From the NCBI RefSeq assembly GCF_036880985.1, contig NZ_JBAJNO010000008.1, positions 1,736,001-1,800,000 of the forward strand: a stretch of 64,000 nt of DNA. The letters are read 5' to 3'. The notes under the pieces are model-generated. The model did not search any database. It saw nothing but the letters and a program-made list of their open reading frames with translations, and had not been told where the DNA came from. This DNA comes from Limibacter armeniacum. GTDB taxonomy: Bacteria > Bacteroidota > Bacteroidia > Cytophagales > Flammeovirgaceae. Positions 16,873 through 25,755 of this stretch are shown here, in pieces (within the stretch, counting starts at the first letter, position 1; each line of letters opens with the position of its first letter). The translations under genes and the position numbers were made by a program.

Positions 16873-19083
16873 ATGAACAGAATCAAGGATTTTTTAAATA
16901 GCAGCTATCTGAGTTTTGGATTCCGAATGACAGTTTCCATACTGATTCCTGTTATATGGGGATATTATCAAGGGTATCTGACACAAAGTATTGCCGTTTC
17001 TTTGGGAGTAGTTGCCACAGGTACATCAGATTCACCTGGTTCAATCTCTCAGAAAACAAAAGGGCTACTGTTTTCAATGCTCTACATATTCGTAAGTGTG
17101 GTATTGGTTGGTTGGGCATCGTCATTTCCTTGGTTCTTGAGTGTTGTACTTTTTGTACTATGCCTGTTTTATGGAATGTTTGCCATATTCGGTAACCGGG
17201 CTGCCGTGATCGGAAACTCAGTCCTATTGAGTGTTTGCTTCAGCCTGTCCCGTACCATGAGTTTTCAGCAGTCTGTTCAGTTTGCATCCCTATTGGTACT
17301 GGGTGGTTTGGTGTATTTACTTTTGACCGTTTTGCTATGGAGAATTAGACCCTTCAAAGCGGTGCAGCAGGCATTAGGAGCAGGGTATATGGAAGCTGGA
17401 AAATACCTCCATCTGAAAGCGTCATTTTATGATGAAGTGAAGCAAGAAGAGCCAAAGCAGCAGCAACTGATTCAGCAACAAGGAAAAGTGGCGGAGAGTG
17501 TTGACCATATTCGTGTATTGTTATTGAGTAGGCGATCGGCAATTCAGGGTACAACCCGAATCGGTAGGGCACTCGTTCATATGCTGCGGACATTGGTGGA
17601 TATTCATGAAATGTCAATGGCTGTGCATAAGCATTATGACCAATTGTATGGTCAGTTTAAAGGGAAAGGTATCCTGATGGAGTACAAGTCCTTGCTCGAA
17701 GGGTTTGGAGATGAACTGATTTTGATTGGAAGGGCTATTGCCAATGCAGAACCTTATGAATTGACCAAGAATTATGATAATGAAATCAAGGGTATCAAGC
17801 AAAAGGTAGATGAGCTGAAGGATAAGGGAATTACGAAGGATGATGTTTCGGGTTTTTTGGCATTGAAGAACATATTGCGCAATTGTTCCCAATTGGCATT
17901 GATGCTCAAACAATGTGCTAACTATACACTCCTTGATGATGCTGACTTGCCTTCACAACACCCTTCATCTGACTTTTCAAGGTTTGTGCCTAGAAACAAG
18001 ATAGGGTGGGAGGTGTTTTTCAATAACCTTAATATGAAGTCTATTCATTTTAGGCACGGACTTCGTCTAGGGATTACGGTTTCATTGACATACCTGTTTT
18101 GTTATATACTGAAAGTTCCTCAAGGGTATTGGGTGTTACTGACATTGATTGTCATTATGAAGCCCAGTTTCAGTATTACGAAGAAAAGAACAATACAACG
18201 GATTATCGGGACAGTAGTGGGGGGCGCTGTAGCAGTGTTACTTTTGGCTGTAGTACATGACAAAACCTTGATGCTGATGCTGATTGTCTCCTGTACCTTC
18301 GGGACGTTTGTCTTTATTGGTTATAACTATACAGTGGGGGTTATTTTTATTACGCCATTTGTCTTGATGCTTTTCAGTCTATTGGACCCTGCAGGGCACT
18401 CCCTGACCGCTGTAAGAATTGAGGATACACTGATTGGTGGTGCTATAGCATTTGCTTCAAGTTACCTGATCTTTCCAGCTTGGGAGTATCGAAATATGCC
18501 TGAACACTTGGCTAAAATTGTAAGAGCCAATAAAATGTATTTTGTTGAGGTGGTAAATTTATATACAGCAGAGCAGTTTTCTAAGGAGGAATATAAGCTT
18601 GTCAGAAAAGATGCCCATTTAAGTAATGCCAACCTTTCGGCAGCTTTTCAGAGTATGCTAAATGAGCCAGGGCACGTACAGCGAAATAAGACACAGGTAT
18701 ACGGTCTTGTTGTAATCAACCAGTCGCTTTCTGCGCATATTGCTACATTGGCAATCTACAGTGAAACGTTGGCAGATAAATATGCTTTTGAAGAGCTAAA
18801 ACCTATAAAAGAATTTGTTGAGGAAAGCTTGAGCCATGTAGAACAAAGACTTCTTGGGAAAGAAGTGTCTTACAGAGGGGATAAATCAGAACTAGATGAG
18901 CCATTATTCAGATTAACGAATAAAATAGAAGAGTTAACAGATCTTCGAATGCAAGAGCTTCAAAAAGGTGGACATGAGACGCCTACCATGTATGAACTAT
19001 CGGACTATTTATTGGTAAAAGACCAACTAAGCTATATTGTTCAGTTAACAGACGACTTGTACCATCTAAGTGCCAAGCTTTAG
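16873..19083 (+). CDS. FUSC/YccS-type inner-membrane transporter
   Basis: A 736-residue inner membrane protein with two similar halves. Residues about 15-160 carry five or six membrane helices, followed by a cytoplasmic helical part (about 170-390). A second membrane block (about 398-545) starts with the FUSC family stretch FRHGLRLGITVSLTYLFCY, then PQGYWVLLTLIVIMKPSFS and RTIQRIIGTVVGG. The C-terminal 190 residues are cytoplasmic and helical. This is the YccS/YhfK/aromatic-acid-exporter layout (FUSC-like plus FUSC_2), with the usual length. The substrate is unknown; relatives export aromatic acids or fusaric acid. It is convergent with the methyltransferase gene, with 11 bp between stops. 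Confidence 0.85.
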   Translation: MNRIKDFLNSSYLSFGFRMTVSILIPVIWGYYQGYLTQSIAVSLGVVATGTSDSPGSISQKTKGLLFSMLYIFVSVVLVGWASSFPWFLSVVLFVLCLFYGMFAIFGNRAAVIGNSVLLSVCFSLSRTMSFQQSVQFASLLVLGGLVYLLLTVLLWRIRPFKAVQQALGAGYMEAGKYLHLKASFYDEVKQEEPKQQQLIQQQGKVAESVDHIRVLLLSRRSAIQGTTRIGRALVHMLRTLVDIHEMSMAVHKHYDQLYGQFKGKGILMEYKSLLEGFGDELILIGRAIANAEPYELTKNYDNEIKGIKQKVDELKDKGITKDDVSGFLALKNILRNCSQLALMLKQCANYTLLDDADLPSQHPSSDFSRFVPRNKIGWEVFFNNLNMKSIHFRHGLRLGITVSLTYLFCYILKVPQGYWVLLTLIVIMKPSFSITKKRTIQRIIGTVVGGAVAVLLLAVVHDKTLMLMLIVSCTFGTFVFIGYNYTVGVIFITPFVLMLFSLLDPAGHSLTAVRIEDTLIGGAIAFASSYLIFPAWEYRNMPEHLAKIVRANKMYFVEVVNLYTAEQFSKEEYKLVRKDAHLSNANLSAAFQSMLNEPGHVQRNKTQVYGLVVINQSLSAHIATLAIYSETLADKYAFEELKPIKEFVEESLSHVEQRLLGKEVSYRGDKSELDEPLFRLTNKIEELTDLRMQELQKGGHETPTMYELSDYLLVKDQLSYIVQLTDDLYHLSAKL

Positions 19084-19094
19084 GTGGTGCCAAC

Positions 19095-19742
19095 TCAATC
19101 CTGTTTGCGTAGACAGGCACAGTAAAAAGGTAATACATGGTAGAAGTACCTTTCCCAAATAGGGGTAAAGCCATTTTTTTTCAATATTTGGTCAGTATTT
19201 CGGGTCAGGTCACACCCCTCGGCAATGTAAAACCACAGAGGTTGAATTACTTTTTGAAAAGTGCCTTTCCAGCTATCCCTGTCATGGATATGTTCCAATA
19301 CCAATAGCTTCCCATCAGGGTGAAGCCATTTTTTTGCTTTTTGAATGGCATCTTCGATATCTGGAATGGTGCATAAGACCAAAGTAAAAACAATAGCATC
19401 AAATCCACCTTCAGGAACATAATCCTCCAGTACATCATCTCCAATGGCAGCGTGTACAAGCGTTACATTGGTAATCACCTCTGCATTGATCTTGAATTTG
19501 GCATACCGAAGCATTTCTTTAGAAGGTTCGCATGCGATCACTTCAGCCTCACTATCATAAAACTGGAAGTTATTACCCGTACCTGCTCCAATTTCCAAGA
19601 TATTACCCTTTTGCGTATAAAGTATTTTTTTGCGCCAACGGGCCAGTATTCGCTCCTCCATCGAATTCATAAAAGGGTTGTAGAGACTAGCGAAGATACG
19701 GGAGTAAAAAGAGTCAGGTTTTGCTTTATTTCTGTTGCACAT
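19095..19742 (-). CDS. Class I SAM-dependent methyltransferase, METTL7-like
   Basis: A 215-residue methyltransferase. SAM-binding motif I is ILEIGAGTGNNFQFY (about 48-62), the acidic end of strand 2 is VIACEPSKEMLRYA, and motif IV is FDAIVFTLVLCTIPD. The C-terminal half (LLVLEHIHD, CDLTRNTDQILKKNGF, FYHVLPFYCACLRK) follows the pattern of the METTL7/UbiE-like group, whose animal members methylate thiols. The substrate here is unknown. An N-terminal amphipathic helix (FYSRIFASLYNPFM) could give membrane association. The start is set by the ATG at 19742; upstream sequence is AT-rich. Confidence 0.85.
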   Translation of the reverse strand: MCNRNKAKPDSFYSRIFASLYNPFMNSMEERILARWRKKILYTQKGNILEIGAGTGNNFQFYDSEAEVIACEPSKEMLRYAKFKINAEVITNVTLVHAAIGDDVLEDYVPEGGFDAIVFTLVLCTIPDIEDAIQKAKKWLHPDGKLLVLEHIHDRDSWKGTFQKVIQPLWFYIAEGCDLTRNTDQILKKNGFTPIWERYFYHVLPFYCACLRKQD

Positions 19743-20000
19743 ATTTACTGTTTGATCGTGTTGTAATTGTGTTATTCGTTAGGTTAGGGTTGAGAAATCA
19801 GTGTTGGTCAAGGATTTTAAAGAGAGTACCTGTTTTTCATAATAACAATAAATTAATGGATTAAATTTTTTGTGATAAACCTAAATATATAGGTAATTAG
19901 CAGGCTGCTGAAGGAAAATGTTGACTGGGGTTTTTCTTCTGTTTTGACACAAACTTGGTCAGTATAACCAAACAACAACAACATAAACTACATCTTGACT

Positions 20001-20891
20001 ATGAAAAACATAGCAGTAATCGGTTCAGGTACTATGGGCAATGGCATTGCTCACGTATTTGCACAACACGGATTCAATGTAAACCTGATCGATATTTCTG
20101 AGTCAGCGCTTGAAAAAGCTGTGGCAACGATTGCTAAAAACTTGGATAGACAGGTAGCGAAGGGAAAAATAGATGAAGCTACAAAAACCAATGCGCTTAA
20201 TAATATCTCAACTTTTACCTTGATGGGAGAAGGGGTGAAAGATGCTGATTTGGTGGTGGAAGCAGCTACTGAAAATGTTGAAATCAAGCTGAATATTTTC
20301 CGTGATTTGGATAAGCTTTGTAAGCCTGAGGCAATTTTGGCATCTAACACATCTTCCATTTCTATTACAAAGATTGCCAGTGTGACTGAACGCCCTGAAA
20401 AAGTGATAGGCATGCACTTTATGAACCCTGTACCAGTCATGAAGTTGGTAGAGGTGATTAATGGCTACCTGACTAGTAAGGAAACAACCGATGCAATCGT
20501 AAAGCTATCAGAAGCGGTTTCGAAGATTCCTGTACCAGCAAACGATTATCCAGGCTTTGTAGCCAACCGTATCCTGATGCCGATGATCAACGAGGCGATT
20601 CTTTCGCTTCAAAATGGTGTAGCTGGCGTGATGGAAATTGACCAGATTATGAAATTGGGTATGGCGCACCCAATGGGACCGCTACAATTGGCTGACTTTA
20701 TTGGATTGGATGTTTGTCTTTCGATTATGCGTGTATTGCAAGACGGCTTAGGTGATGACAAATACGCTCCGGCTCCATTATTGGTCAATATGGTAACAGC
20801 AGGTCACAAAGGTGTGAAATCAGGCAAAGGTTTCTATGACTGGACTCATGGAACAAAAGACTTGGTAGTAGCTGACCAGTTTAAAAAATAA
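20001..20891 (+). CDS. 3-hydroxybutyryl-CoA dehydrogenase
   Basis: A 296-residue NAD(P)-dependent enzyme that oxidises or forms 3-hydroxyacyl-CoA (butanoate and fatty-acid metabolism). The Rossmann fold starts at once with IAVIGSGTMGNGIAHVFA. The catalytic His is in GMHFMNPVPVMKLVEV near residue 138. The substrate loop reads NDYPGFVANRILMPMINEAI, and the C-terminal domain (about 185-290) has LGMAHPMGPLQLADFIGLD. ATG at 20001 is chosen over an in-frame TTG six bases upstream because the nucleotide fold begins right after it. The length fits the single-domain (HbdA/PaaH-like) form rather than the FadB fusion. Single gene with a downstream terminator. Confidence 0.93.
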   Translation: MKNIAVIGSGTMGNGIAHVFAQHGFNVNLIDISESALEKAVATIAKNLDRQVAKGKIDEATKTNALNNISTFTLMGEGVKDADLVVEAATENVEIKLNIFRDLDKLCKPEAILASNTSSISITKIASVTERPEKVIGMHFMNPVPVMKLVEVINGYLTSKETTDAIVKLSEAVSKIPVPANDYPGFVANRILMPMINEAILSLQNGVAGVMEIDQIMKLGMAHPMGPLQLADFIGLDVCLSIMRVLQDGLGDDKYAPAPLLVNMVTAGHKGVKSGKGFYDWTHGTKDLVVADQFKK

Positions 20892-20929
20892 ATACTAGGG
20901 TACAGCAGCTAGAAAATAGAATTTTATAA

Positions 20930-20975
20930 AAGCATAAAGGTAAGGTCATAGTGTCTTGCTTTTATGCTTTTTTAT
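20930..20975 (+). terminator. Terminator after 3-hydroxybutyryl-CoA dehydrogenase
   Basis: A 15-bp stem starting AAGCATAAAGGTAAG, with two G-T wobbles, a 10-nt loop and a T-rich tail. It lies 40 bp after the stop. Confidence 0.75.
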
Positions 20976-21039
20976 TTTAACTATTTTATGGGGCATAAGA
21001 GTATATATACTGAGACTTTAGAGAAAAACTAATTCATAA

Positions 21040-21648
21040 ATGGGAGATCGTTTTATTAGAATTTGTCCTGAAAAAGAAGTAACAGCCCCAAAAGAAAAGG
21101 CTCAAAAGATATTGAAGTGGTTGCATTCTGAAAACCTGTTTTCTGAAGATTTATCAGATTGTGTTTATGGAGGACTTGGGTATAGGCCAAAGGAAAACTT
21201 AGAACATTATATTGTTGAAAAAGGGGAGGCATTAGATGTTATAGATAATCAATTTGGAGGATTAATAATTGAATACGAAAGAATGATATATGATGGGTAT
21301 CAGTATTCAGCACTATTATCTGCGACCTGTCCTAAATGTAATAAGGATTACTTAGAAGGAATTGACTATGATAAAATTGTAAATGGTGAACTAGAAGGAA
21401 AGTATAAATTAGATTATGAATATGTCAGTGGATGTGTAGATAGTTGGATGGATAATCCTGAAGCAACTATTTTATGTAAAAATTGTAAAACCATTTCAAG
21501 AGTAGTGGATTTTGAGTTTCAGGAGAATATGTGCCTGACAAATCTTTCATTTACATTTTGGCATATTCTGTCCTTGAATGACCAATTTCTATTGAAATTT
21601 GAAGAAATTCTGGATGAAAAAGTAGTTAAGATATTTGGCAAGCTATAG
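21040..21648 (+). CDS. Zinc-ribbon-like protein of unknown function
   Basis: A 202-residue acidic protein that I could not place in a family. It has two cysteine pairs, C97/C100 (CPKC) and C146/C149 (CKNC), about 46 residues apart, which could form one zinc ribbon with a long insertion; there is also a lone Cys132. No signal peptide or membrane segment. The C-terminal part (FEFQENMCLTNLSFTFWHIL) is hydrophobic and aromatic. It resembles small cytoplasmic proteins of polymorphic-toxin immunity type in size and acidity, but no toxin gene is next to it, so this is only a remark. The base composition is more AT-rich than its neighbours. Confidence 0.6.
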   Translation: MGDRFIRICPEKEVTAPKEKAQKILKWLHSENLFSEDLSDCVYGGLGYRPKENLEHYIVEKGEALDVIDNQFGGLIIEYERMIYDGYQYSALLSATCPKCNKDYLEGIDYDKIVNGELEGKYKLDYEYVSGCVDSWMDNPEATILCKNCKTISRVVDFEFQENMCLTNLSFTFWHILSLNDQFLLKFEEILDEKVVKIFGKL

Positions 21649-21678
21649 ATAGATTAGACTGTATTTACTAAAAAAAGA

Positions 21679-21710
21679 AACCCCAGACATTGCTGTCCGG
21701 GGTTCTTTAT
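21679..21710. terminator. Terminator between the zinc-ribbon gene and rpsA
   Basis: Stem AACCCC-A-GACA with loop TTGC and TGTC-C-GGGGTT (one A/C mismatch), with T-rich sequence on both strands. It serves convergent genes. Confidence 0.75.
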
Positions 21711-21731
21711 ATGCTTTAATCACAAATGTGA

Positions 21732-23513
21732 TTACTTACCTTCGTTACCGTCGTTCATTTGATCTTTCAGCTTAGCAAGCGCATCCAGATCACCTAGAGT
21801 AGTTGAAGCTTGGTCTGCAGGTGCTGTAGCTGGTTTACCAGCTGCGCCTTCCTTCTTCTTCTTAGGAGCTGCAGGCTTCTTCTCGAACTCTTTGTAAGTG
21901 TGAACGTGTGACAGAGAGATCTTCTTGTCATCTTTAGAGAACTCAAGTACTTTGAAGTCCAGTGTCTCACCAGTTTCTGGTGTAGAGCCGTCTTCTTTCT
22001 TCAGGTTCTTGTTCAGACAGAATCCTTCGATACCGAACTGAAGCTCAACAATAGCACCTTTGTCTGTTTTGTTCACGATTGTACCTTGGTGTACAGATTC
22101 TTTCGTGAATACAGTTTCGAAGTGCTCCCAAGGGTTCTCCTCAAGTTGTTTGTGGCCCAGTGCCAGTCTTCTTTGTTCTGGATCGATTTCCAGTACCATT
22201 ACTTCCAGTTCGTTACCAACTTTAGTGAACTCAGATGGGTGTTTCACCTTCTTAGTCCATGACAGGTCAGAAACGTGTACCAGACCGTCGATACCTTCCT
22301 CAAGCTCGATGAACAGACCGAAGTTTGTCAGGTTTCTAACCACACCTTTGTGCTTAGTACCGATAGCGTACTTCTCGATCAGGTCTTTTTGAGTCCAAGG
22401 ATCCTCAGTCAGTTGCTTGATACCCAGAGACATCTTTCTTTCTTCTCTGTCGATAGTCAATACTACAGCCTCAAGCTCGTTGCCAACCTTGATGAAGTCT
22501 TGAGGGTTTCTCAAGTGCTGTGACCATGACATTTCAGAAACGTGGATCAGACCTTCAACACCTGGAGTGATCTCCAAGAATGCACCGTAGTCAGCCACGT
22601 TAACGATTTTACCTTTCACTTTCGCGCCTACGTCGATAGTTTCAGGCAGAGAGTCCCATGGATGAGGAGTCAGCTGCTTCATACCCAATGAGATACGTTT
22701 TTTCGCATCGTCGAAGTCCAGTACTACAACGTTCACCTTTTGGTCTAGTTTCAGTACCTCCTCTGGGTGAGAGATTCTTCCCCATGAAATATCTGTAATG
22801 TGAAGCAGGCCGTCTACGCCACCAAGGTCGATGAACACACCGAAGTTTGTCATGTTCTTGATAACGCCTTCCAGTACCTGACCTCTTTCCAGGTTGTTCA
22901 GGATCTTTTGCTTTTGCTCTTCCAGATCTTTTTCGATCAGGATCTTGTGAGAAACTACTACGTTATCGTTAGCGTAGTTGATTTTCACAACTTTCAGTTC
23001 CATGCGCTTACCAACGAATACGTCGAAGTCACGGATAGGCTTCACGTCAATTTGTGAACCTGGCAGGAATGACTCAATTCCGAAGATGTCAACGATCAGA
23101 CCACCTTTAGTTCTTCTCTTAACAATACCTTCGATAACTTTATCTTCATCCAATGCATTTTGGATGTGCTCCCAAGCCTTAACGATTTTCGCTTTCTTAC
23201 GAGAAAGGATCAGCTGGCCTTGTGCGTCCTCTTGGTTTTCAATGAAAACTTCGATTTCGTCACCTACTTTCAGGTCCTCAACGTCACGGAATTCGTTCAG
23301 TGGAACCAGACCATCTGACTTGAAGCCAATGTTCAGGACTACATCACGGTCAGTGATAGATACAACAGTACCAGTCACTACTTCTTTTTCTTGGATTTCG
23401 TTGAGTGTACCTTCGTACATTGCCTCCAATTTGGCTTTTTCCTCAGCCGAATAACCATCGCCGAAACCTACTGATTCCAGCTCGTCCCAATTAAAATCTT
23501 GATTTTCTGCCAT
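21732..23513 (-). CDS. rpsA: 30S ribosomal protein S1
   Basis: A 593-residue protein with six S1 (OB-fold) repeats, which binds mRNA at the small ribosomal subunit. The repeats start near GTVVSITDRDVVLNIGF, IEGIVKRRTKGGLIVDI, LEGVIKNMTNFGVFIDL, VKGKIVNVADYGAFLEI, HKGVVRNLTNFGLFIEL and HQGTIVNKTDKGAIVEL. The first two and the last are more diverged, as usual. The C-terminal 40 residues are a low-complexity Lys/Ala/Pro tail (KKPAAPKKKKEGAAGKP), common in this phylum. Codon use is noticeably biased, as expected for a highly expressed gene. A good promoter lies upstream; it is a single gene. Confidence 0.97.
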   Translation of the reverse strand: MAENQDFNWDELESVGFGDGYSAEEKAKLEAMYEGTLNEIQEKEVVTGTVVSITDRDVVLNIGFKSDGLVPLNEFRDVEDLKVGDEIEVFIENQEDAQGQLILSRKKAKIVKAWEHIQNALDEDKVIEGIVKRRTKGGLIVDIFGIESFLPGSQIDVKPIRDFDVFVGKRMELKVVKINYANDNVVVSHKILIEKDLEEQKQKILNNLERGQVLEGVIKNMTNFGVFIDLGGVDGLLHITDISWGRISHPEEVLKLDQKVNVVVLDFDDAKKRISLGMKQLTPHPWDSLPETIDVGAKVKGKIVNVADYGAFLEITPGVEGLIHVSEMSWSQHLRNPQDFIKVGNELEAVVLTIDREERKMSLGIKQLTEDPWTQKDLIEKYAIGTKHKGVVRNLTNFGLFIELEEGIDGLVHVSDLSWTKKVKHPSEFTKVGNELEVMVLEIDPEQRRLALGHKQLEENPWEHFETVFTKESVHQGTIVNKTDKGAIVELQFGIEGFCLNKNLKKEDGSTPETGETLDFKVLEFSKDDKKISLSHVHTYKEFEKKPAAPKKKKEGAAGKPATAPADQASTTLGDLDALAKLKDQMNDGNEGK

Positions 23514-23628
23514 TATATGTAATTAAAAGCGCTTGTTACACCCTTACCTTAGCGCTATCAGGGAAGAGATTTAGTTTAACATAAATGCTTGAAAATAAGC
23601 AAAATGCTCATTTTTGTGCATAGGCTTG

Positions 23629-23660
23629 CAAAAGTACAAAAAACGAATTTCTGTAACAAG
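23629..23660 (-). promoter_or_regulatory. Bacteroidota-type promoter of rpsA
   Basis: On the minus strand CTTG, 20 nt and TACTTTTG, a close match to the TTTG-N19-21-TAnnTTTG consensus. It gives an S1 leader of about 110 nt, in which no clear structure was seen. Confidence 0.6.
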
Positions 23661-23731
23661 CATATTTCTTGAATATTTAATATTGAAGTGTCAATCAAAA
23701 TGAATAGTACAAAATGATGTGCAACTTTCAA

Positions 23732-24454
23732 TTATTCTTCCAAGCCTGAACAAGCATTGTTTTCTCCTTCTACATTAATGAGGTTACAGCCTGAAATAGT
23801 TCCGCTATTCATCAGGTTACCCCTTATAAAAGTGGTGTTATTGGTTGAGAAATTGGCACCTCCATTGTTATTCATATCTCCACCAACACTTAATGTGCCG
23901 CCACTGATTTCAAAAATATCATTGTTGTTAAGGTCTTTTCCTACCTCAATTACAGAGGTTGAATAGATGTAACCGCCACTGTTATTGTTTAAGGTGCCTT
24001 CTATTGAAAGCGTATCGGCTGATTGTGTCAGTATATTGTTGTTGTTTACATCTCCACCTATATAAAGTGCATCAGCGATCAACACTTGACCGTCACTGTT
24101 GTTGTTGAGGTTTCCTGTAAGTAGTACAGTACCATTTCTGATTTCCAGCTGATGATTGATGTTCATGTCTCCATCCACCCATAGTGTATCGGTTGGGGTA
24201 TTCATTTGAATGTAAACCCTGCCACCTTCATTTATATTGAGGTTATTCCCGATGGTACTTGATTCTGTAATGGTGATAGCGCCATTTACATTGATGTCAT
24301 TCAATATTTGAGAACTGCCAATAATGATTGAGTCAGAAGCGATGATGTTCAGGTTTCCATTTTCGTCAATAACAGGACCGCTAGGACCTTGATCATCATC
24401 TCCGCAGGCAGTAAAAAGTGTCAAAGCAATAGCAAGGGGAAAGAGTCTTTTCAT
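23732..24454 (-). CDS. Lipoprotein with asparagine-rich beta-helix repeats
   Basis: A 240-residue lipoprotein from the ATG at 24454. A longer frame upstream overlaps the chromate transporter, but this Met starts a clear lipoprotein signal (MKRLFPLAIALTLFTACGDD, Cys17). After an acidic linker (DDDQGPSG) the body is a chain of degenerate repeats of about 20-22 residues, such as LLTGNLNNNSDGQVLIADAL and YIGGDVNNNN, with Asn triplets at the turns and alternating hydrophobic residues. This pattern fits a right-handed parallel beta-helix with an asparagine ladder, similar in style to bactofilin and polymer-forming proteins. It ends with a Cys pair (GCNLINVEGENNACSG). Surface or structural role is inferred; no enzyme motif seen. 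Confidence 0.75.
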   Translation of the reverse strand: MKRLFPLAIALTLFTACGDDDQGPSGPVIDENGNLNIIASDSIIIGSSQILNDINVNGAITITESSTIGNNLNINEGGRVYIQMNTPTDTLWVDGDMNINHQLEIRNGTVLLTGNLNNNSDGQVLIADALYIGGDVNNNNILTQSADTLSIEGTLNNNSGGYIYSTSVIEVGKDLNNNDIFEISGGTLSVGGDMNNNGGANFSTNNTTFIRGNLMNSGTISGCNLINVEGENNACSGLEE

Positions 24455-24477
24455 TTTATATGGTTTTGTTTTTCTGT

Positions 24478-25020
24478 TTACAGGAATAAAAGTCCCGCAA
24501 GGGAAGCCAAAAGTAAAATGGCTACAGGGTGAATTTTCGGAAAGAAGTAAAGCAATACGACACACCCTCCAAATAGTGCTAAACTTGAGTAATGTGGAGA
24601 GGTGAACCCTGTTGTGAAAAATGTTTCTTTGGCAATTACCCATCCTGCGAATAAAATAAGCGCCAAAGTAATTGGTTTCATGCCAAACAGAAAAGCTTTC
24701 TTATATCGGTTTTCCTTGTATTTTTTTAAAACACCTGCCAAAATCAAAACTATGACAATGGATGGGGACGCAAGTCCCATGGTAGCAAAAACGGCACCGA
24801 GTACACCGTGGACGTCATTGCCCACATAGGTAGCCGCATTCATGGCAATCGCACCTGGCGTAACCTGAGCCAATGTCAGTACATCAAAAAACTGATCGGC
24901 AGTCATCCAGCCTCGGTGTTCAAATTCAACGACGAAAAGAGGAACCATCGCAAGCCCTCCTCCAAAGCTGAACAAACCTATTTTACAGAATACTATAAAA
25001 AGTAAGAAAAGCGGTCTCAT
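24478..25020 (-). CDS. Chromate transporter family protein, second half-size subunit
   Basis: A 180-residue membrane protein of the CHR family, short-chain type. It has the motifs FSFGGGLAMVPLFVVEF near residue 20 and LAQVTPGAIAMNAATYVG near residue 55, then four or five more hydrophobic helices ending in LLLASLAGLLF. Short CHR proteins act in pairs of opposite membrane topology, and the partner lies directly upstream with a 4-bp overlap (ATGA at 25017-25020), so the two are translationally coupled. They export chromate, or act on another oxyanion; the actual substrate is not shown by sequence. Confidence 0.9.
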   Translation of the reverse strand: MRPLFLLFIVFCKIGLFSFGGGLAMVPLFVVEFEHRGWMTADQFFDVLTLAQVTPGAIAMNAATYVGNDVHGVLGAVFATMGLASPSIVIVLILAGVLKKYKENRYKKAFLFGMKPITLALILFAGWVIAKETFFTTGFTSPHYSSLALFGGCVVLLYFFPKIHPVAILLLASLAGLLFL

Positions 25021-25589
25021 TCGGATTTCTTGTTTTGAGGTTTAAAAAGGGATTTCATTTGGTCAGGAAATATGACGGTCAGCAATAACCCTGAAATGCC
25101 ACCAATACTGATCAACAGTATAGGGTGTATATTGAAAATAAAGAGCAGGACGCAGGCTATGGCAAACAAGCCTATACTTATTCTGTCTTTGATCCCTGCC
25201 TTGAATATTTTGAGAAAGGAATACCCAATCAGCGCTACCACAGCGGCTCTTGCACCAGTGAATGCCTTTTGGATATAAGGATTGTCAAAATTGTGGGAAA
25301 ATAAATGGTAGATAAGTGTAATAATGATAAAGGATGGGGCTATAACCCCTAATGAAGCACCCAAAGCACCTGATATGCCCCCTTCTTTTCTGCCAACATA
25401 TGTTGCCGCATTGATGGCAATTGTTCCAGGGGTGATTTGTGCAATGGAGATGATCTCAAGTAGTTCTTCCTTGTTTAGCCATTTGTGTTTGTCGATCAGC
25501 TCCCTTTCCATAAGAGGAATCATGGCATAGCCGCCACCAAAAGTGAAAAGTCCAATCTTGAAGAATGAGGCAAAAAGTTTCCAGAGCAT
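25017..25589 (-). CDS. Chromate transporter family protein, first half-size subunit
   Basis: A 190-residue CHR-family membrane protein, first gene of the pair. It shows FTFGGGYAMIPLMERELI near residue 18 and IAQITPGTIAINAATYVG near residue 52. It is homologous to the second gene, but its loops carry different charges, as expected for an antiparallel partner. The tail FKPQNKKSE is basic and cytoplasmic or periplasmic according to topology. Together the pair matches one full-length ChrA (about 400 residues). The acyl-CoA synthetase gene upstream is on the same strand but is separated by a terminator. Confidence 0.9.
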   Translation of the reverse strand: MLWKLFASFFKIGLFTFGGGYAMIPLMERELIDKHKWLNKEELLEIISIAQITPGTIAINAATYVGRKEGGISGALGASLGVIAPSFIIITLIYHLFSHNFDNPYIQKAFTGARAAVVALIGYSFLKIFKAGIKDRISIGLFAIACVLLFIFNIHPILLISIGGISGLLLTVIFPDQMKSLFKPQNKKSE

Positions 25590-25698
25590 AGTTGATGTGG
25601 TTGTTGTAATTCATCAGCATTGTTAAGCCTGTTTTCAACAGTTTGCTAAAATTAAACAATTGGATGGCGATTATCCTATAACAGATGTAAATGAAAAA

Positions 25699-25723
25699 GG
25701 CTGTCATTTATAGAATGACAGCC
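25699..25723 (-). terminator. Terminator after the acyl-CoA synthetase gene
   Basis: A 10-bp perfect stem GGCTGTCATT/AATGACAGCC with a 5-nt loop, followed on the minus strand by TTTTT. It lies 33 bp after the stop of the 25756-27702 gene. Confidence 0.75.
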
Positions 25724-25755
25724 CTGTAATACTTATGTAAATTGTAAAGCTTCTA

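Noticed and set aside
21040-21648. Immunity protein of a toxin system
   Set aside because: The acidic small protein has the right size, but no toxin gene or secretion-linked repeat is next to it.
21978-23454. Several long plus-strand frames opposite rpsA
   Set aside because: They arise from the biased codon use of a highly expressed gene. Their sequences have no domain-like pattern and the six S1 repeats on the minus strand are certain.
24455-24643. N-terminal extension of the beta-helix lipoprotein
   Set aside because: It overlaps the end of the chromate transporter gene and puts 63 unlikely residues before a perfect lipoprotein signal starting at 24454.
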